64,000 nucleotides of DNA from Paenibacillus_S sp043945595 (GCF_043945595.1 NZ_JBIFNP010000001.1:5208001-5272000), one strand, 5' to 3'; positions 50,594 through 60,318 are shown, counted from the first letter of the stretch. Notes: a model not told the origin generated them from the sequence alone. Program-made: numbers and translations.

Positions 50594-51806
50594 GACCGAA
50601 GTACTCCTTTGTTTTAAGTAGTGAGGCTACCAGGCGGTCAATATCTTCTTCCGTATTATACAAATAAAAGCTTGCGCGCGCCGTAGACGACACCTGAAGC
50701 CACCGCATCAGCGGCTGGCAGCAGTGATGTCCGGCCCGGATGGCAATGCCGTCCGCGTCGAGCACCGTCGCTACGTCGTGCGGGTGGACGTCGCCCAGAT
50801 TGAACGTAACCAGACCGGCACGGTTATTCAGCGGGCCGTAAATGGTCAGGTCGTCAATCTGCTGCATACGCTCGATAGCATACGACGTCAGCTGCTTCTC
50901 ATGGCGGTCGATATTCTCAAGACCGATGCTCTCGAGAAAATCGATCGCCGCGCCGAGGCCTACCGCTCCGGCGATAATCGGCGTTCCGCCTTCGAACTTC
51001 CAAGGCAGATCCTTCCATGTGGATTCGTACAAATCCACATGGTCGATCATTTCGCCGCCGAACTCGATCGGCTCCATGCTTTCCAGCAGGGCCTTCTTGC
51101 CGTACAGGGCGCCGATCCCGGTAGGAGCGCACATCTTATGCCCTGACAAAGCATAGAAATCACAATCGAGGTCTTGTACGTCGACCTTCAAGTGCGGCGT
51201 GCTCTGAGCGCCGTCTACAACCATCTTGGCCCCATGGCGATGGGCGATAGCTGCAATCTCCTTCACAGGATTTACAACACCGAGCACATTCGATACATAG
51301 GTTACGGAAACAATCTTCGTTCTGTCCGTAACGGTTTGCTCCACATCCTCCAGACGGATGGAGCCGTCGGGCTGAAGCGGAATATATTTTAAGACAGCGC
51401 CGGTCGCTTTGGCCGCCTGCTGCCAAGGTATGAGATTGCTGTGATGCTCCATCGGAGTGATGACGATCTCGTCACCCTCCCGGCACACCGTGCGGGCATA
51501 ACCGGTCGCTACCATGTTCAAGCCGGTAGTTGTACCGCGGGTGAAAATAATTTCTTCCGTCGATTTCGCGTTGATGAATCTGGCAACCTTCTCGCGGGCG
51601 CCCTCGTAAGCGTCCGTAGCCCGTGATCCCAGCGTATGGACGCCGCGATGCACATTCGAGTTATCCCGCTCGTAATAATGCTTGACCGCCTCAATGACGG
51701 ATACCGGCTTCTGCGAAGTCGCCGCAGAGTCCAAGTAAACGAGGGGATGACCGTTGACTTCCTGATTCAGGATGGGAAACAGTTCGCGAATCTCTGACGT
51801 CTTCAT
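50580..51806 (-). CDS. sufS: Cysteine desulfurase SufS
   Basis: 408 residues. PLP-binding lysine in ALSGHKMCAPTGIGALYG, DGAQSTPH, and catalytic Cys in IRAGHHCCQPLMRW. It releases sulfur from cysteine for SufU. It begins at an ATGA overlap with sufD. Confidence 0.97.
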   Translation of the reverse strand: MKTSEIRELFPILNQEVNGHPLVYLDSAATSQKPVSVIEAVKHYYERDNSNVHRGVHTLGSRATDAYEGAREKVARFINAKSTEEIIFTRGTTTGLNMVATGYARTVCREGDEIVITPMEHHSNLIPWQQAAKATGAVLKYIPLQPDGSIRLEDVEQTVTDRTKIVSVTYVSNVLGVVNPVKEIAAIAHRHGAKMVVDGAQSTPHLKVDVQDLDCDFYALSGHKMCAPTGIGALYGKKALLESMEPIEFGGEMIDHVDLYESTWKDLPWKFEGGTPIIAGAVGLGAAIDFLESIGLENIDRHEKQLTSYAIERMQQIDDLTIYGPLNNRAGLVTFNLGDVHPHDVATVLDADGIAIRAGHHCCQPLMRWLQVSSTARASFYLYNTEEDIDRLVASLLKTKEYFGHAIG

Positions 51807-53116
51807 TGTCCGAGCTTCCTTTCTACGAAGCCTTGCAGCTGCTTCTGTACCTTCTCCATCGGAATTTCCGATACGACAGGGGCCAGGAAGCCGTAGATGA
51901 CCAGACGCTGCGCTTCTTCACGTGTAATCCCGCGGGACATCAAGTAATGGATCTGCTCCGGATTCACTTGGCCTACGCTCGCCGCGTGGCCTGCTTTAAC
52001 GTCATCCTCGTCGATCAGAAGAATCGGATTGGCGTCGCCGCGGGCTTTAGGACTCAGCATAAGCACTTTCTCGGTTTGCTGGCCGTTCGTACCTGTGGCA
52101 CCCTTCTCAATCTTCGTTACGCCGTTGATGATAGCCGTTGCCGCATCGCGCATTACCGCGCGGGTAATCATGTCGCTGCTGGAGCTTTTGCCGAAGTGAA
52201 CCGCACGCGTTGTGACGTTCAGCTTCTGCTCGCCCGTGCCTACGCAGATGATTTTGGCATCGGAGTTGGAGCCGTTGCCTTTCAGCAGCGTCGTCGTATC
52301 CGACATGACGTTGCCGTAGTTCATCTCGCCGATAACCCAGTTGATCGTGGCGTCGTTCTCAACCACCGCGCGGCGGTAAGTCAGATCGGTAACCGATTCG
52401 TTCAGGTTATGAACGGAAGCGAAGTTCACGGTTGCGCCCGCTTTGACAATTACCTCTACAACGCCGTTTTGAATCAGCTGGTCCAGTTGGCCTTCCGATA
52501 CGAAGTTATCCACGTACGTAACGGAAGCGTGCTGCTCGGCTACGATCAGCACGTGCGGGGAGAATACCGCTTGCGGGTCGTCCGTCAGGAACAACGCCTG
52601 CACCGGCAGCTCCACTTGGACGTTTTTCGGTACATAAATGAACACGCCGCCGCTCCACATGGCTGTATGCAGCGCAGTCAGCAAATTCTCATCCTTGCCG
52701 ACAACACTCGCAAAATAGCTTTTCACCAAATCCGAGTGGTGGATTATCGCATCTTCCAAGCTTGTAAAGATAACGCCCTGCCGGCTCAGCTCTTCGGATA
52801 CGCTGTGATACACGATACTCGAGTTTTTCTGCACGAGCACGTTAGCAGGCTGTCCTTGGCCGTCGGTTTGCAGCAGCGCTTTCGCGCCTTCCGGCAGCTC
52901 CTCAAGACCTGCGATCTTGGCTTCTGATTTATAAGTTCCGTAGGAATTCAGATTCCAGCGGTCGATTCTTGTTTTCTCAAGCTTAGGCAATTCCAACGAT
53001 CCGGCCAGTTCCAGCGCCTCGGCGCGAAGTTTGGTCATCCATTCAGGTTCTTGTCTCGACTGCGACAGCTCCACGATGGCTTGACGATCGATGGGAAGAA
53101 TGGTTTGTGTACTCAT
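51803..53116 (-). CDS. sufD: SufD scaffold subunit
   Basis: 437 residues, a SufB paralogue. RIDRWNLNSYGTYKSEAKIA, VFIYVPKNVQVELPVQALFL and KAGHAASVGQVNPEQIHYLM SRGI (in pieces) are typical. It pairs with SufB and SufC. Confidence 0.96.
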   Translation of the reverse strand: MSTQTILPIDRQAIVELSQSRQEPEWMTKLRAEALELAGSLELPKLEKTRIDRWNLNSYGTYKSEAKIAGLEELPEGAKALLQTDGQGQPANVLVQKNSSIVYHSVSEELSRQGVIFTSLEDAIIHHSDLVKSYFASVVGKDENLLTALHTAMWSGGVFIYVPKNVQVELPVQALFLTDDPQAVFSPHVLIVAEQHASVTYVDNFVSEGQLDQLIQNGVVEVIVKAGATVNFASVHNLNESVTDLTYRRAVVENDATINWVIGEMNYGNVMSDTTTLLKGNGSNSDAKIICVGTGEQKLNVTTRAVHFGKSSSSDMITRAVMRDAATAIINGVTKIEKGATGTNGQQTEKVLMLSPKARGDANPILLIDEDDVKAGHAASVGQVNPEQIHYLMSRGITREEAQRLVIYGFLAPVVSEIPMEKVQKQLQGFVERKLGQ

Positions 53117-53149
53117 GTAATCTTCCTCCTATTCGGTAGTCGCGGGTTA

Positions 53150-53980
53150 TTAGTATTTAGGTGCTGTCGTGTTCATAGGAACCTTGAATTCTTCTTCTTC
53201 CTGGCCTACCGTTTCATCCACGATACCCAGCTCTTCTTTAATCCAGTCGTAGCCTTCGTTCTCCAGACGCTCAGCCAGTTCAGGACCGCCGGATTTCACG
53301 ATGCGGCCTTGCATCATAACATGGACGAAATCTGGCTTGATGTAGTTCAGCAAACGCTGGTAGTGAGTAATGATAAGGAAGCCGCGGTCTTCGGAGCGCA
53401 TTGCATTGACGCCTGTCGCTACGATCCGGAGCGCATCGATGTCAAGACCGGAGTCAATCTCATCAAGAATCACGACGCTAGGCTCGAGCATCATCATTTG
53501 CAAAATTTCGTTACGCTTCTTCTCACCGCCGGAGAAGCCTTCGTTCAAATAACGGTGCATGAACTCAGGGTTCATTTCCAGCTCTTTCATTTTCGCTTCC
53601 ATCTGACGGATGAATTTGATCAGCGAAATTTCGTTGCCTTCTCCGCGGCGGGCATTGATCGCGCTGCGCAGGAAGTCGGCGTTCGTTACGCCGGCGATCT
53701 CGCTCGGATACTGCATCGCAAGGAACAGCCCGGCTCTTGCTCTCTCATCTACCGCCATTTCAAGTACGTCTTCGCCGTTCAGCGTAATGGAGCCTTCGGT
53801 AACTTCATATTTCGGGTGGCCCATCACGGTAGAAGCCAGCGTACTTTTACCTGTTCCGTTAGGACCCATAACAGCGTGAACTTCTCCGCCCTTGATCTTG
53901 ATGCTCAAGCCCTTCAAAATCTCTTTGCCTTCGACAGTTGCCTTAAGCCCGTCTATAATAAATTCCGGTGCATTCGCCAT
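53150..53980 (-). CDS. sufC: SufC ATPase
   Basis: 276 residues. Walker A GPNGTGKST, signature FSGGEKKRNE, Walker B VVILDEIDSGLDIDA. It powers the scaffold. It carries a slightly longer acidic C-terminus (QEEEEFKVPMNTTAPKY) than usual. First gene of the operon, with GGAGG upstream. Confidence 0.97.
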   Translation of the reverse strand: MANAPEFIIDGLKATVEGKEILKGLSIKIKGGEVHAVMGPNGTGKSTLASTVMGHPKYEVTEGSITLNGEDVLEMAVDERARAGLFLAMQYPSEIAGVTNADFLRSAINARRGEGNEISLIKFIRQMEAKMKELEMNPEFMHRYLNEGFSGGEKKRNEILQMMMLEPSVVILDEIDSGLDIDALRIVATGVNAMRSEDRGFLIITHYQRLLNYIKPDFVHVMMQGRIVKSGGPELAERLENEGYDWIKEELGIVDETVGQEEEEFKVPMNTTAPKY

Positions 53981-54047
53981 AGTTAATTTCCTCCAATGTA
54001 ATAAACTCTTTAGATATTCTAATTCTTATTTAATAATCATTCTAAAC

Positions 54048-54105
54048 TGATTATCAATGAGAATCAATGTTAATATATTATAACCTACGGTCTCTAATCA
54101 ATAAA
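54048..54105 (-). promoter_or_regulatory. suf operon promoter with possible Fur site
   Basis: TTTATT (54105-54100), a 17-nt spacer and TATAAT (54082-54077) form the promoter. Just downstream, over the presumed start site, TGATTATCA-A-TGAGAATCA (54048-54066) is a 9-1-9 inverted repeat with one mismatch, similar to Fur boxes (NATGAGAAT-type). This suggests induction by iron shortage. Confidence 0.5.
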
Positions 54106-54160
54106 GCCCTATTCGGCTATTTCTATACTTTTTTATATAATAAGTATTGACTTTACCCCG

Positions 54161-54739
54161 TCAGCTTAAACCCAGCTTTGCATGAACCTGTCCGATCCGT
54201 TCGCGAAATTGCTCTTCATCCAGCACCGGCCTGCGCTCCGCCCGATCCAGGGCTTCGTTATCCAGCTGTATCCACGACTTGCACCCGAGATACGATGGGA
54301 GAATAGGCAGCCTGACCGCTTCCGTCAGCTCGTACACTCTGAGAAGCATCAGGTGCAGGGGCTTGGTTCTTTTCCACTTCAGTCTTTCTTCGGCAAAGGT
54401 GTCCGTCCAAATATGTAAGTCCCCCAGCTTGTTCAGCTGCTCTTGATCTTCGATGAGGATATCCTCGACAAGCTCCGCATAGCATCGAATCGTAACTTCC
54501 GTATCCTCAAGGCTCCAGCCTTCCAGCGTTTGATCCAGCTGCTGCTGGTATGCCGGCTTAATCCACAGCTTCTTCTGATGCTCATAGGTCGGAAACAAGT
54601 AAAAGCTCTCGCTTTCGATCTGAAAATCGCGCGTTTCTTCCCGTATGCCTCCCTTGCGCATCATCAAGATTTGCTGTCCGTTCCTCAGCGCTTCCACCGC
54701 TACCGCCCACTCTTTTAACGCAACAGGTTGATTGGCCAC
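54161..54739 (-). CDS. DUF1802 family protein
   Basis: 192 residues. LKEWAVAVEALRNGQQILMM RKGGIREE (split) and FYLFPTYEHQKKLWIKPAYQ are the conserved start of DUF1802. Function unknown. It lies upstream of the suf promoter on the same strand. Confidence 0.85.
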   Translation of the reverse strand: MANQPVALKEWAVAVEALRNGQQILMMRKGGIREETRDFQIESESFYLFPTYEHQKKLWIKPAYQQQLDQTLEGWSLEDTEVTIRCYAELVEDILIEDQEQLNKLGDLHIWTDTFAEERLKWKRTKPLHLMLLRVYELTEAVRLPILPSYLGCKSWIQLDNEALDRAERRPVLDEEQFRERIGQVHAKLGLS

Positions 54740-54892
54740 TTCTCAATCTTCCTTTCTTGATATCGTTCGTCCCCATAACAATTAATTATAAAATTTTTGG
54801 AAGATAGAATGCAACTGTTGGCAGGGATATTTCCGTTACAAAAATCCGAACCTATAGCTGCACCACAACATCTGCGGAGGAGGACACGAACA

Positions 54893-55066
54893 ATGCGTGA
54901 AGGACTGATTCCAACGGTTCTAGGTACGGCTGTCGCTGCGTCAGGTGTAGCCATGCGCGGCAAGTTTCCTATGGCGGCAGCTGCCGTAGCAGGCTTTGGT
55001 CTCGCCCATGTAGTATTGGGAGCGATCGATTTGGTGGAGCACAGAAACCGCGGCAGATCGTTTTAA
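54893..55066 (+). CDS. Small membrane protein
   Basis: 57 residues from ATG 54893 (MREGLIPTVLGTAVAASGVA) behind GGAGGAGG. Two hydrophobic stretches (5-20 and 26-46) suggest a small membrane protein; it ends basic. The longer upstream reading lacks a site. Followed by a terminator. Confidence 0.65.
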   Translation: MREGLIPTVLGTAVAASGVAMRGKFPMAAAAVAGFGLAHVVLGAIDLVEHRNRGRSF

Positions 55067-55081
55067 AGGAAAGGAACAGCC

Positions 55082-55114
55082 AAAAGGGAAGGCATCGGTA
55101 TGCCCTCCCTTTTT
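55082..55114. terminator. Bidirectional intrinsic terminator
   Basis: AAAAGGGA-GGCAT and ATGCC-TCCCTTTTT pair around CGGT. It lies between the convergent small genes at 54893 (+) and 55128 (-) and can serve both. Confidence 0.8.
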
Positions 55115-55127
55115 GGTTATGATCTAT

Positions 55128-55298
55128 TTATTGCCCTTTTACATACAGCTGGTCTGAATGGATCCGCTCATATTGCTGCTGATTGACTTTCATCGGGTTG
55201 GAGCTTAATGCCGTCGGGGTTTCTTCCGATTGTGCGCCCAGCATAAGAACAATACATAATGCCGCTGCGGCAAACAGTAACTTCGCTATCATTCTCAC
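55128..55298 (-). CDS. Small secreted or membrane-anchored protein
   Basis: 56 residues from GTG 55298 (MRMIAKLLFAAAALCIVLML), with GGGAGG 10 nt upstream. A signal-like hydrophobic N-terminus is followed by a polar tail with QQQYERIHSDQLYVKGQ. No family recognised. Confidence 0.6.
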   Translation of the reverse strand: MRMIAKLLFAAAALCIVLMLGAQSEETPTALSSNPMKVNQQQYERIHSDQLYVKGQ

Positions 55299-55452
55299 TT
55301 AAAGAAAACCTCCCTTTGTCCTTCTCCTCCTTTCTATTGTAAAGCTCTGCGTCAGGGGCATATTATCGGCAGATGAAGTTTTTGTAAAAGGGGTGTCGAT
55401 AAACGGAAGGAAGGAAAGGCAGCCCAGGCCCCTTCGGCCGCCAACTCTCTCT

Positions 55453-55480
55453 TTGCCCACCGCATACAATTTGCTATACT
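55453..55480 (+). promoter_or_regulatory. Promoter of mtnK
   Basis: TTGCCC (55453-55458), a 16-nt spacer and TATACT (55475-55480), about 40 nt before the mtnK start. The leader is too short to hold an S-box riboswitch. Confidence 0.55.
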
Positions 55481-55522
55481 ATGGAATGATAGTTTATCGG
55501 AAAAGGGAGGATATTCATAGTT

Positions 55523-56728
55523 ATGTCTACTTATCATGCTTTGAGCGAAGCTGAAGCAATTGAATATGCACGCAATATTCCTGATTTGTTCACCCCCGGC
55601 AGCGAGCTTCACAGCCGTGAAATCGGAGACGGCAATCTGAATCTTGTATTCCATATTACCGAGCCTTCGACGGGTAAAAGCCTTATTCTGAAGCAAGCGC
55701 TGCCTTATGCAAAGGTCGTAGGCGAATCGTGGCCGCTGACGCTCGACCGCGCCCGCATCGAAAGCGAAGCGTTGATGATCCAGGAATCGCTGTGCCCGGA
55801 GCTCGTGCCCCACGTCTACGTGTATGATAAAGAGCTCGCCCTTACGGCGATGCAGGATTTAAGCGATCATGTCATCATGCGCAGAGGCTTGATCGAAGGC
55901 AACCGTTATCCTCTGTTTGCCGGGCATATCGGCACATTCCTGGCCAGAACGCTGTTCTTCACTTCCGATCTCGGAATGAACCAGCAGGAGAAGAAGCTGC
56001 GCGTGAAGCAGTTCATTAACCCGGAGCTGTGCAAAATTACCGAGGAGCTCATCTTCGACGACCCTTACCGCGACGCGGAAACAAACGATATTCCTCCCGC
56101 CATCCGCGATGCGGTGGAAGCGTTGTGGAGCGATAACGAGCTGAAGCTCGAAGCGGCGATTTTGCGCAGCGGCTTTTTGACCAAAGCCCAGTCATTGCTG
56201 CACGGCGATCTGCATACCGGCAGTATCTTCATCAAGCCGGATTCGACGAAGGTGATCGATCCCGAATTCGCCTACTACGGACCTATGGGCTTCGATATCG
56301 GCGCCGTTTTTGCCAACCTGCTGCTGAATTATGCCGCACAGGAAGGCTGGAGCAAGGATGATGCTTCCCGCCAAGATTTCCGCAATTATTTGCTCGGCAC
56401 CGTTCAGGAAGTATGGGAAACGTTTGAGCGCGAGTTCCGGACGCTTTGGGACGAGCATGGCACGGACCGGATGTTCAAGACGCCGGGCTACCAGGACTGG
56501 TACATGCAGGAAGTGCTGCGCGATACGTTCGGCTATACCGGCAGCAAAATGGTCCGCCGCGTATTCGGCCTCGCCCAGGTCGCCGACATCAACAAGCTGG
56601 AGGATGCCGCCGCAAAGGAACGCGCCCAGCGGATCGCCCTGCAAATCGGCACCAGCCTGATTAAACATAATCGGAAAGCAGCGTCCATTCACGAGCTGCT
56701 CGATATCGCTCAAAAAACGGTCCGTTAA
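55523..56728 (+). CDS. mtnK: S-methyl-5-thioribose kinase MtnK
   Basis: 401 residues. REIGDGNLNLVFHI (phosphate loop), KALPYAKVVGESWPLTLDRA-like segment (here KQALPYAKVVGESWPLTLDR), catalytic LLHGDLHTGSIFI and metal-binding VIDPEFAYYGPMGFDIG. It phosphorylates methylthioribose in the methionine salvage pathway. mtnA follows 117 nt downstream. Confidence 0.96.
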   Translation: MSTYHALSEAEAIEYARNIPDLFTPGSELHSREIGDGNLNLVFHITEPSTGKSLILKQALPYAKVVGESWPLTLDRARIESEALMIQESLCPELVPHVYVYDKELALTAMQDLSDHVIMRRGLIEGNRYPLFAGHIGTFLARTLFFTSDLGMNQQEKKLRVKQFINPELCKITEELIFDDPYRDAETNDIPPAIRDAVEALWSDNELKLEAAILRSGFLTKAQSLLHGDLHTGSIFIKPDSTKVIDPEFAYYGPMGFDIGAVFANLLLNYAAQEGWSKDDASRQDFRNYLLGTVQEVWETFEREFRTLWDEHGTDRMFKTPGYQDWYMQEVLRDTFGYTGSKMVRRVFGLAQVADINKLEDAAAKERAQRIALQIGTSLIKHNRKAASIHELLDIAQKTVR

Positions 56729-56845
56729 CCGGACATTGGCCGGAAGGCTGATCCTTTAATTTAATATAAAAGCCTGCCGGATAGGAATCGGGAAGCACAG
56801 GCCGGATTGCGGCCCTGCTTTCCCTAGAAAAGGAGCCTACTAACC

Positions 56846-57931
56846 ATGAATACATTAGACAAATCAACGGAAACCGCCGACTGGCTGCAGTCGGTGCGAT
56901 GGAATTCCGCGGAGCAGCAGCTGGACCTGCTGGATCAGCGCCTGCTGCCCGATGAGATTGTATACCTGCCGCTCGTTACCTCCGAGCAAGTCTGGAATGC
57001 GATCAAGCAGCTGGCCGTACGCGGAGCGCCGGCGATCGGCATTTCGGCGGCGTTCGGGGTTTACCTCGGCGTACGCTCTGTCAGCGGCAGCCGGGAACAG
57101 CTGCTTGAAGCGGCCGTCAAGCAGTGCGACTATTTGGCGACGTCGCGCCCGACGGCGGTGAATCTGTTCTGGGCGCTGGACCGGATGAAGCAGCGCGCAG
57201 AGCAGCTCGCTTCCGAAGGCGGAGAGCCGGAAGCTATGAAGCAGGCGCTGCTGGACGAAGCGAAGCTGATCCAGAGCGAGGATGAGGAGACGTGCCGCCT
57301 GATCGGCGAGCACGCCTTGTCCTTGTTCGAGGACGGCATGGGCGTCCTTACGCACTGCAACGCCGGCGGCCTGGCCACGGCGCGCTACGGCACGGCGCTG
57401 GCGCCGATGTACCTGGCGCAGGAGCGCGGCATCCAGCTGAAGGTGTTTGCCGACGAGACGCGTCCGGTGCTGCAGGGTGCGCGCCTGACGGCGTTCGAGC
57501 TGCAGCAGGCCGGCGTCGACGTGACGCTGATCTGCGACAATATGGCCGGCGCTGTCATGAACAAAGGCTGGGTGCAGGCGGTTATCGTCGGCACCGACCG
57601 GGTGGCTGCCAACGGCGACGTCGCCAACAAGATCGGCACGTACAGCGTGGCCGTGCTGGCGAAGGCCCACGGCATTCCTTTTTACGTGGCCTGCCCGATC
57701 TCCACGATCGACATGAATACGCCGACCGGCGCGGACATTCCGATCGAGGAGCGCCATGAAGACGAGATCACGCAGGGCTTCGGCAAGCGTACGGCGCCTC
57801 AGGGCATCAAGGTGTACAACCCTGCCTTCGATGTAACGCCGAATGAGTACGTTACGGCGATCATTACGGAGAAGGGCATCGTCCGCGCTCCGTTCGCAGA
57901 AAACCTAAAAAAATTATTCGAGCAAGCCTGA
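56846..57931 (+). CDS. mtnA: Methylthioribose-1-phosphate isomerase MtnA
   Basis: 361 residues. RGAPAIGISAAFGVYLG, GVLTHCNAGGLATARYGTAL (catalytic Cys) and ICDNMAGAVMNKGWVQAVIV GTDRVAANGDVANKIGTY (split; catalytic Asp) identify MtnA. It converts MTR-1-P to the ribulose form, the step after MtnK. Locally GC-rich. A strong terminator follows. Confidence 0.97.
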   Translation: MNTLDKSTETADWLQSVRWNSAEQQLDLLDQRLLPDEIVYLPLVTSEQVWNAIKQLAVRGAPAIGISAAFGVYLGVRSVSGSREQLLEAAVKQCDYLATSRPTAVNLFWALDRMKQRAEQLASEGGEPEAMKQALLDEAKLIQSEDEETCRLIGEHALSLFEDGMGVLTHCNAGGLATARYGTALAPMYLAQERGIQLKVFADETRPVLQGARLTAFELQQAGVDVTLICDNMAGAVMNKGWVQAVIVGTDRVAANGDVANKIGTYSVAVLAKAHGIPFYVACPISTIDMNTPTGADIPIEERHEDEITQGFGKRTAPQGIKVYNPAFDVTPNEYVTAIITEKGIVRAPFAENLKKLFEQA

Positions 57932-57957
57932 CGAACCGAATCTTATATAAACGAACA

Positions 57958-58000
57958 ACGACCGCGTCGCCCCTTACGGAGCACGCGGTCGTATTTTTTT
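57958..58000 (+). terminator. Intrinsic terminator after mtnA
   Basis: ACGACCGCGT and ACGCGGTCGT form a perfect 10-bp stem (loop 15 nt), followed by ATTTTTTT. It ends the mtnK-mtnA transcript and faces the convergent dehydrogenase gene. Confidence 0.88.
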
Positions 58001-58014
58001 CAGCGGAAGCGAGC

Positions 58015-59340
58015 TTAAAGCTCGAATGCTCCGCCGCCCAGCCGGCGAATGACGGCATTTCCCTGGATATCCCCCGTTACGTTGCGGGTGTCGAAGATCA
58101 TTTTGGCATGATCGGCCATCAGCTGCAGCGGCATTTGCCGGTGATCGGTATGAAGCACGACACACTCTGCTGCAGACAGCGCCTCTTCCGTCAGCTCCAC
58201 GCTATGCAGCCTATGCCCGTTCTCCAGGCTCAGCTCAGGGATATAAGGGTCGTGGTAGCTCACGTCCACTCCTTCCTCGATCAGCAGCTGCAGCAGCTCG
58301 ATTGCCGTTGATTCCCGAACGTCATTCGTATCCTTCTTATAAGTGACGCCGTACACAAGGATCGGAACCCCTTGCAGCGAGTGTTTGTTCGGCATACTCC
58401 ATTTCAGGCAGCGCACGACGTACTGCGGCATCTCCAGGTTAATCCGGTGCGCAAGGCCGATCATCCGGCTCTCCGTCCCCCGCTCCTGCGCCTTCCACTG
58501 CAGATACAGCGGATCGACAGGAATACAGTGTCCTCCGATACCCGGACCGGGATAAAAAGCGCTGAACCCGAACGGCTTCGTACTGGCTGCTGCGATGACC
58601 TCCCATACATCGATTTGCAGACGATCGCAAATTTGCGCGAATTCGTTAATGAAAGAGATGTTAATCAAGCGGTAGCTGTTCTCCAAAATTTTGGCCGCTT
58701 CCGCCGCATCAGTGGATGACGTCGGCACAACCTTTTCGAACACCTGGCTGTACAGCTCCTGCACGCGGTCCCGGCATTCGGGCGTTACTCCGCTGATCAC
58801 CTTCGGAATCTGCTCCACCTTGTACTGCTTGTTGCCCGGGTCGATCCGTTCGGGCGAATAGCCGATGTACAGGTCCTTACCGGCGGTGAAACCGTATTTC
58901 TCCAATAATGGCAGCATGACCTCCTTGGTCGTTCCGGGATAGGTCGAGCTTTCCAAAATAATCGTTTGACCCGGCTGCAGATGAGGCCCGAGCATGCTGC
59001 ATGTTTCCAGCAGATAGCTTAGATCGGGCGTATGCTCTCGCGTCAGCGGGGTAGGCACACATATAATGATAGAGTCTACTGTCTCTATTTCGGCAAAGCT
59101 ATTACTGGCTATGAATCTATGGGACGAAACAACAGACTGCATTTCCGCATCACTTACATGGGGAAGCGGACTTTTCCCTTTGTTTAACAGCTCGTTTTTT
59201 CCTGCATTGACATCTATCCCTGTGACCTGAAAGCCTTTATTAACAAAGGCAATCGCCAGCGGCAGACCTACATATCCCAACCCCACCACGGCGACGGAAC
59301 GAAGGTGGTGATTCAATTGGTCTCCTATCCTATTACTCAT
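58015..59340 (-). CDS. Nucleotide-sugar dehydrogenase (UDP-GlcNAc 6-dehydrogenase-like)
   Basis: 441 residues. NAD-binding VAVVGLGYVGLPLAIAF (17-33), ESSTYPGTT, and active site PGPGIGGHCIPVDPLYLQWK with catalytic Cys. The HCIPVDPLYL form is closer to WbpA/TviB-type UDP-HexNAc dehydrogenases than to UDP-glucose ones. It oxidises a UDP-sugar to the uronate for surface polysaccharide. The neighbouring glycosyltransferase fits. Confidence 0.88.
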   Translation of the reverse strand: MSNRIGDQLNHHLRSVAVVGLGYVGLPLAIAFVNKGFQVTGIDVNAGKNELLNKGKSPLPHVSDAEMQSVVSSHRFIASNSFAEIETVDSIIICVPTPLTREHTPDLSYLLETCSMLGPHLQPGQTIILESSTYPGTTKEVMLPLLEKYGFTAGKDLYIGYSPERIDPGNKQYKVEQIPKVISGVTPECRDRVQELYSQVFEKVVPTSSTDAAEAAKILENSYRLINISFINEFAQICDRLQIDVWEVIAAASTKPFGFSAFYPGPGIGGHCIPVDPLYLQWKAQERGTESRMIGLAHRINLEMPQYVVRCLKWSMPNKHSLQGVPILVYGVTYKKDTNDVRESTAIELLQLLIEEGVDVSYHDPYIPELSLENGHRLHSVELTEEALSAAECVVLHTDHRQMPLQLMADHAKMIFDTRNVTGDIQGNAVIRRLGGGAFEL

Positions 59341-59540
59341 CAGTATCCCTGCCTTTACAAGATGATTTACTTGATTAATATATTAGAGATTCCGATGATG
59401 AGGCACGTCTCATGTCCTATCTTTCTAAGAACTTTTCATTATTCCTATATTTGTCTTGGGAGGGTAGATGCCGTTCCTGCTCATCTGTCCCCGTCATAAT
59501 GTGATAGGAGTATTGATGTCAGGGAAGGGACTGATTGACG

Positions 59541-60260
59541 ATGCCGAAGCAGGGCGTCTCCGTTGTAACCTGTACAAACCGTCCGCGATTTTTCAAACGG
59601 CTGTTGAATAATTACAAACGGCAGGGCTGGAAGAAAAAAGAGCTGATCATTGTCTTGAACCGCGATGATATGAAGCTGAAAACCTACCGCGAAAAAACGG
59701 AAGACTATGAAAGCATCTCCGTTTATAAAGTGCCTGAGCATAAAAATTTGGGCTCCTGTCTCAATTACGGCATACGCAAAGCCAAATACGGGATCATCGC
59801 CAAATTCGACGATGACGACTATTACGCGCCAAGCTATCTCAAAGGAATGATCCGGGCCATGAAGCGTTCGGGCGCTTCCATCGTAGGCAAGCGCACGTTC
59901 TACATGTATTTGGAAGGCAGAAAGCTGCTTCTGCTGATGCGGCCCAAGCGGCAAAACCGGATGGTCCGCCATGTCGCCGGGGCCACCTTGTTCTTTAAGA
60001 AAAAGGTGGCCAAGAAGGGCCCCTTCTCCACCCGGCTGAAGTCAGGTTCCGACGTGCGGTTCCTGAGAAAAAGCAGGGCTCACGGCTTTCATATTTATTC
60101 CGGGGATAAATACAATTTCGTTGCGATCCGGCGAAAAAGTAAAAAGAATCATACGTGGAAGATCAAGGACAGCAAGCTGCTGAAGGGCAACGCCAAAATC
60201 ATTGCCGAAACGGAGCATTACCGGAAGCGTGTAAAAAAGAAGTATTCCAAAAAAAGCTAA
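59541..60260 (+). CDS. Family 2 glycosyltransferase
   Basis: 239 residues from ATG 59541 (a TTG two codons earlier is possible). GVSVVTCTNRPRFFKRLLNN opens the GT-A fold, and AKFDDDDYYAPSYLKGMIRA has the DxD metal motif. Basic overall. It probably adds a sugar to spore or cell-surface polymers. It diverges from the dehydrogenase gene. Confidence 0.85.
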   Translation: MPKQGVSVVTCTNRPRFFKRLLNNYKRQGWKKKELIIVLNRDDMKLKTYREKTEDYESISVYKVPEHKNLGSCLNYGIRKAKYGIIAKFDDDDYYAPSYLKGMIRAMKRSGASIVGKRTFYMYLEGRKLLLLMRPKRQNRMVRHVAGATLFFKKKVAKKGPFSTRLKSGSDVRFLRKSRAHGFHIYSGDKYNFVAIRRKSKKNHTWKIKDSKLLKGNAKIIAETEHYRKRVKKKYSKKS

Positions 60261-60271
60261 GCAGGAGCTAT

Positions 60272-60318
60272 AAAAACGAATCTAGATCGCGCCTGAGCGA
60301 TAAAGATTCGTTTTTTTC
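60272..60318 (+). terminator. Intrinsic terminator after the glycosyltransferase
   Basis: AAAACGAATCT and AGATTCGTTTTTTT pair around a 20-nt interior, with a T tract. It also works on the other strand. Confidence 0.75.

Noticed and set aside
55300..55522. SAM (S-box) riboswitch before mtnK
   Set aside because: The conserved S-box core is absent and the promoter lies too close to the gene.
56864..57757. 297-codon minus-strand frame
   Set aside because: Shadow of GC-rich mtnA; the composition is Arg/His/Gln-rich without structure.
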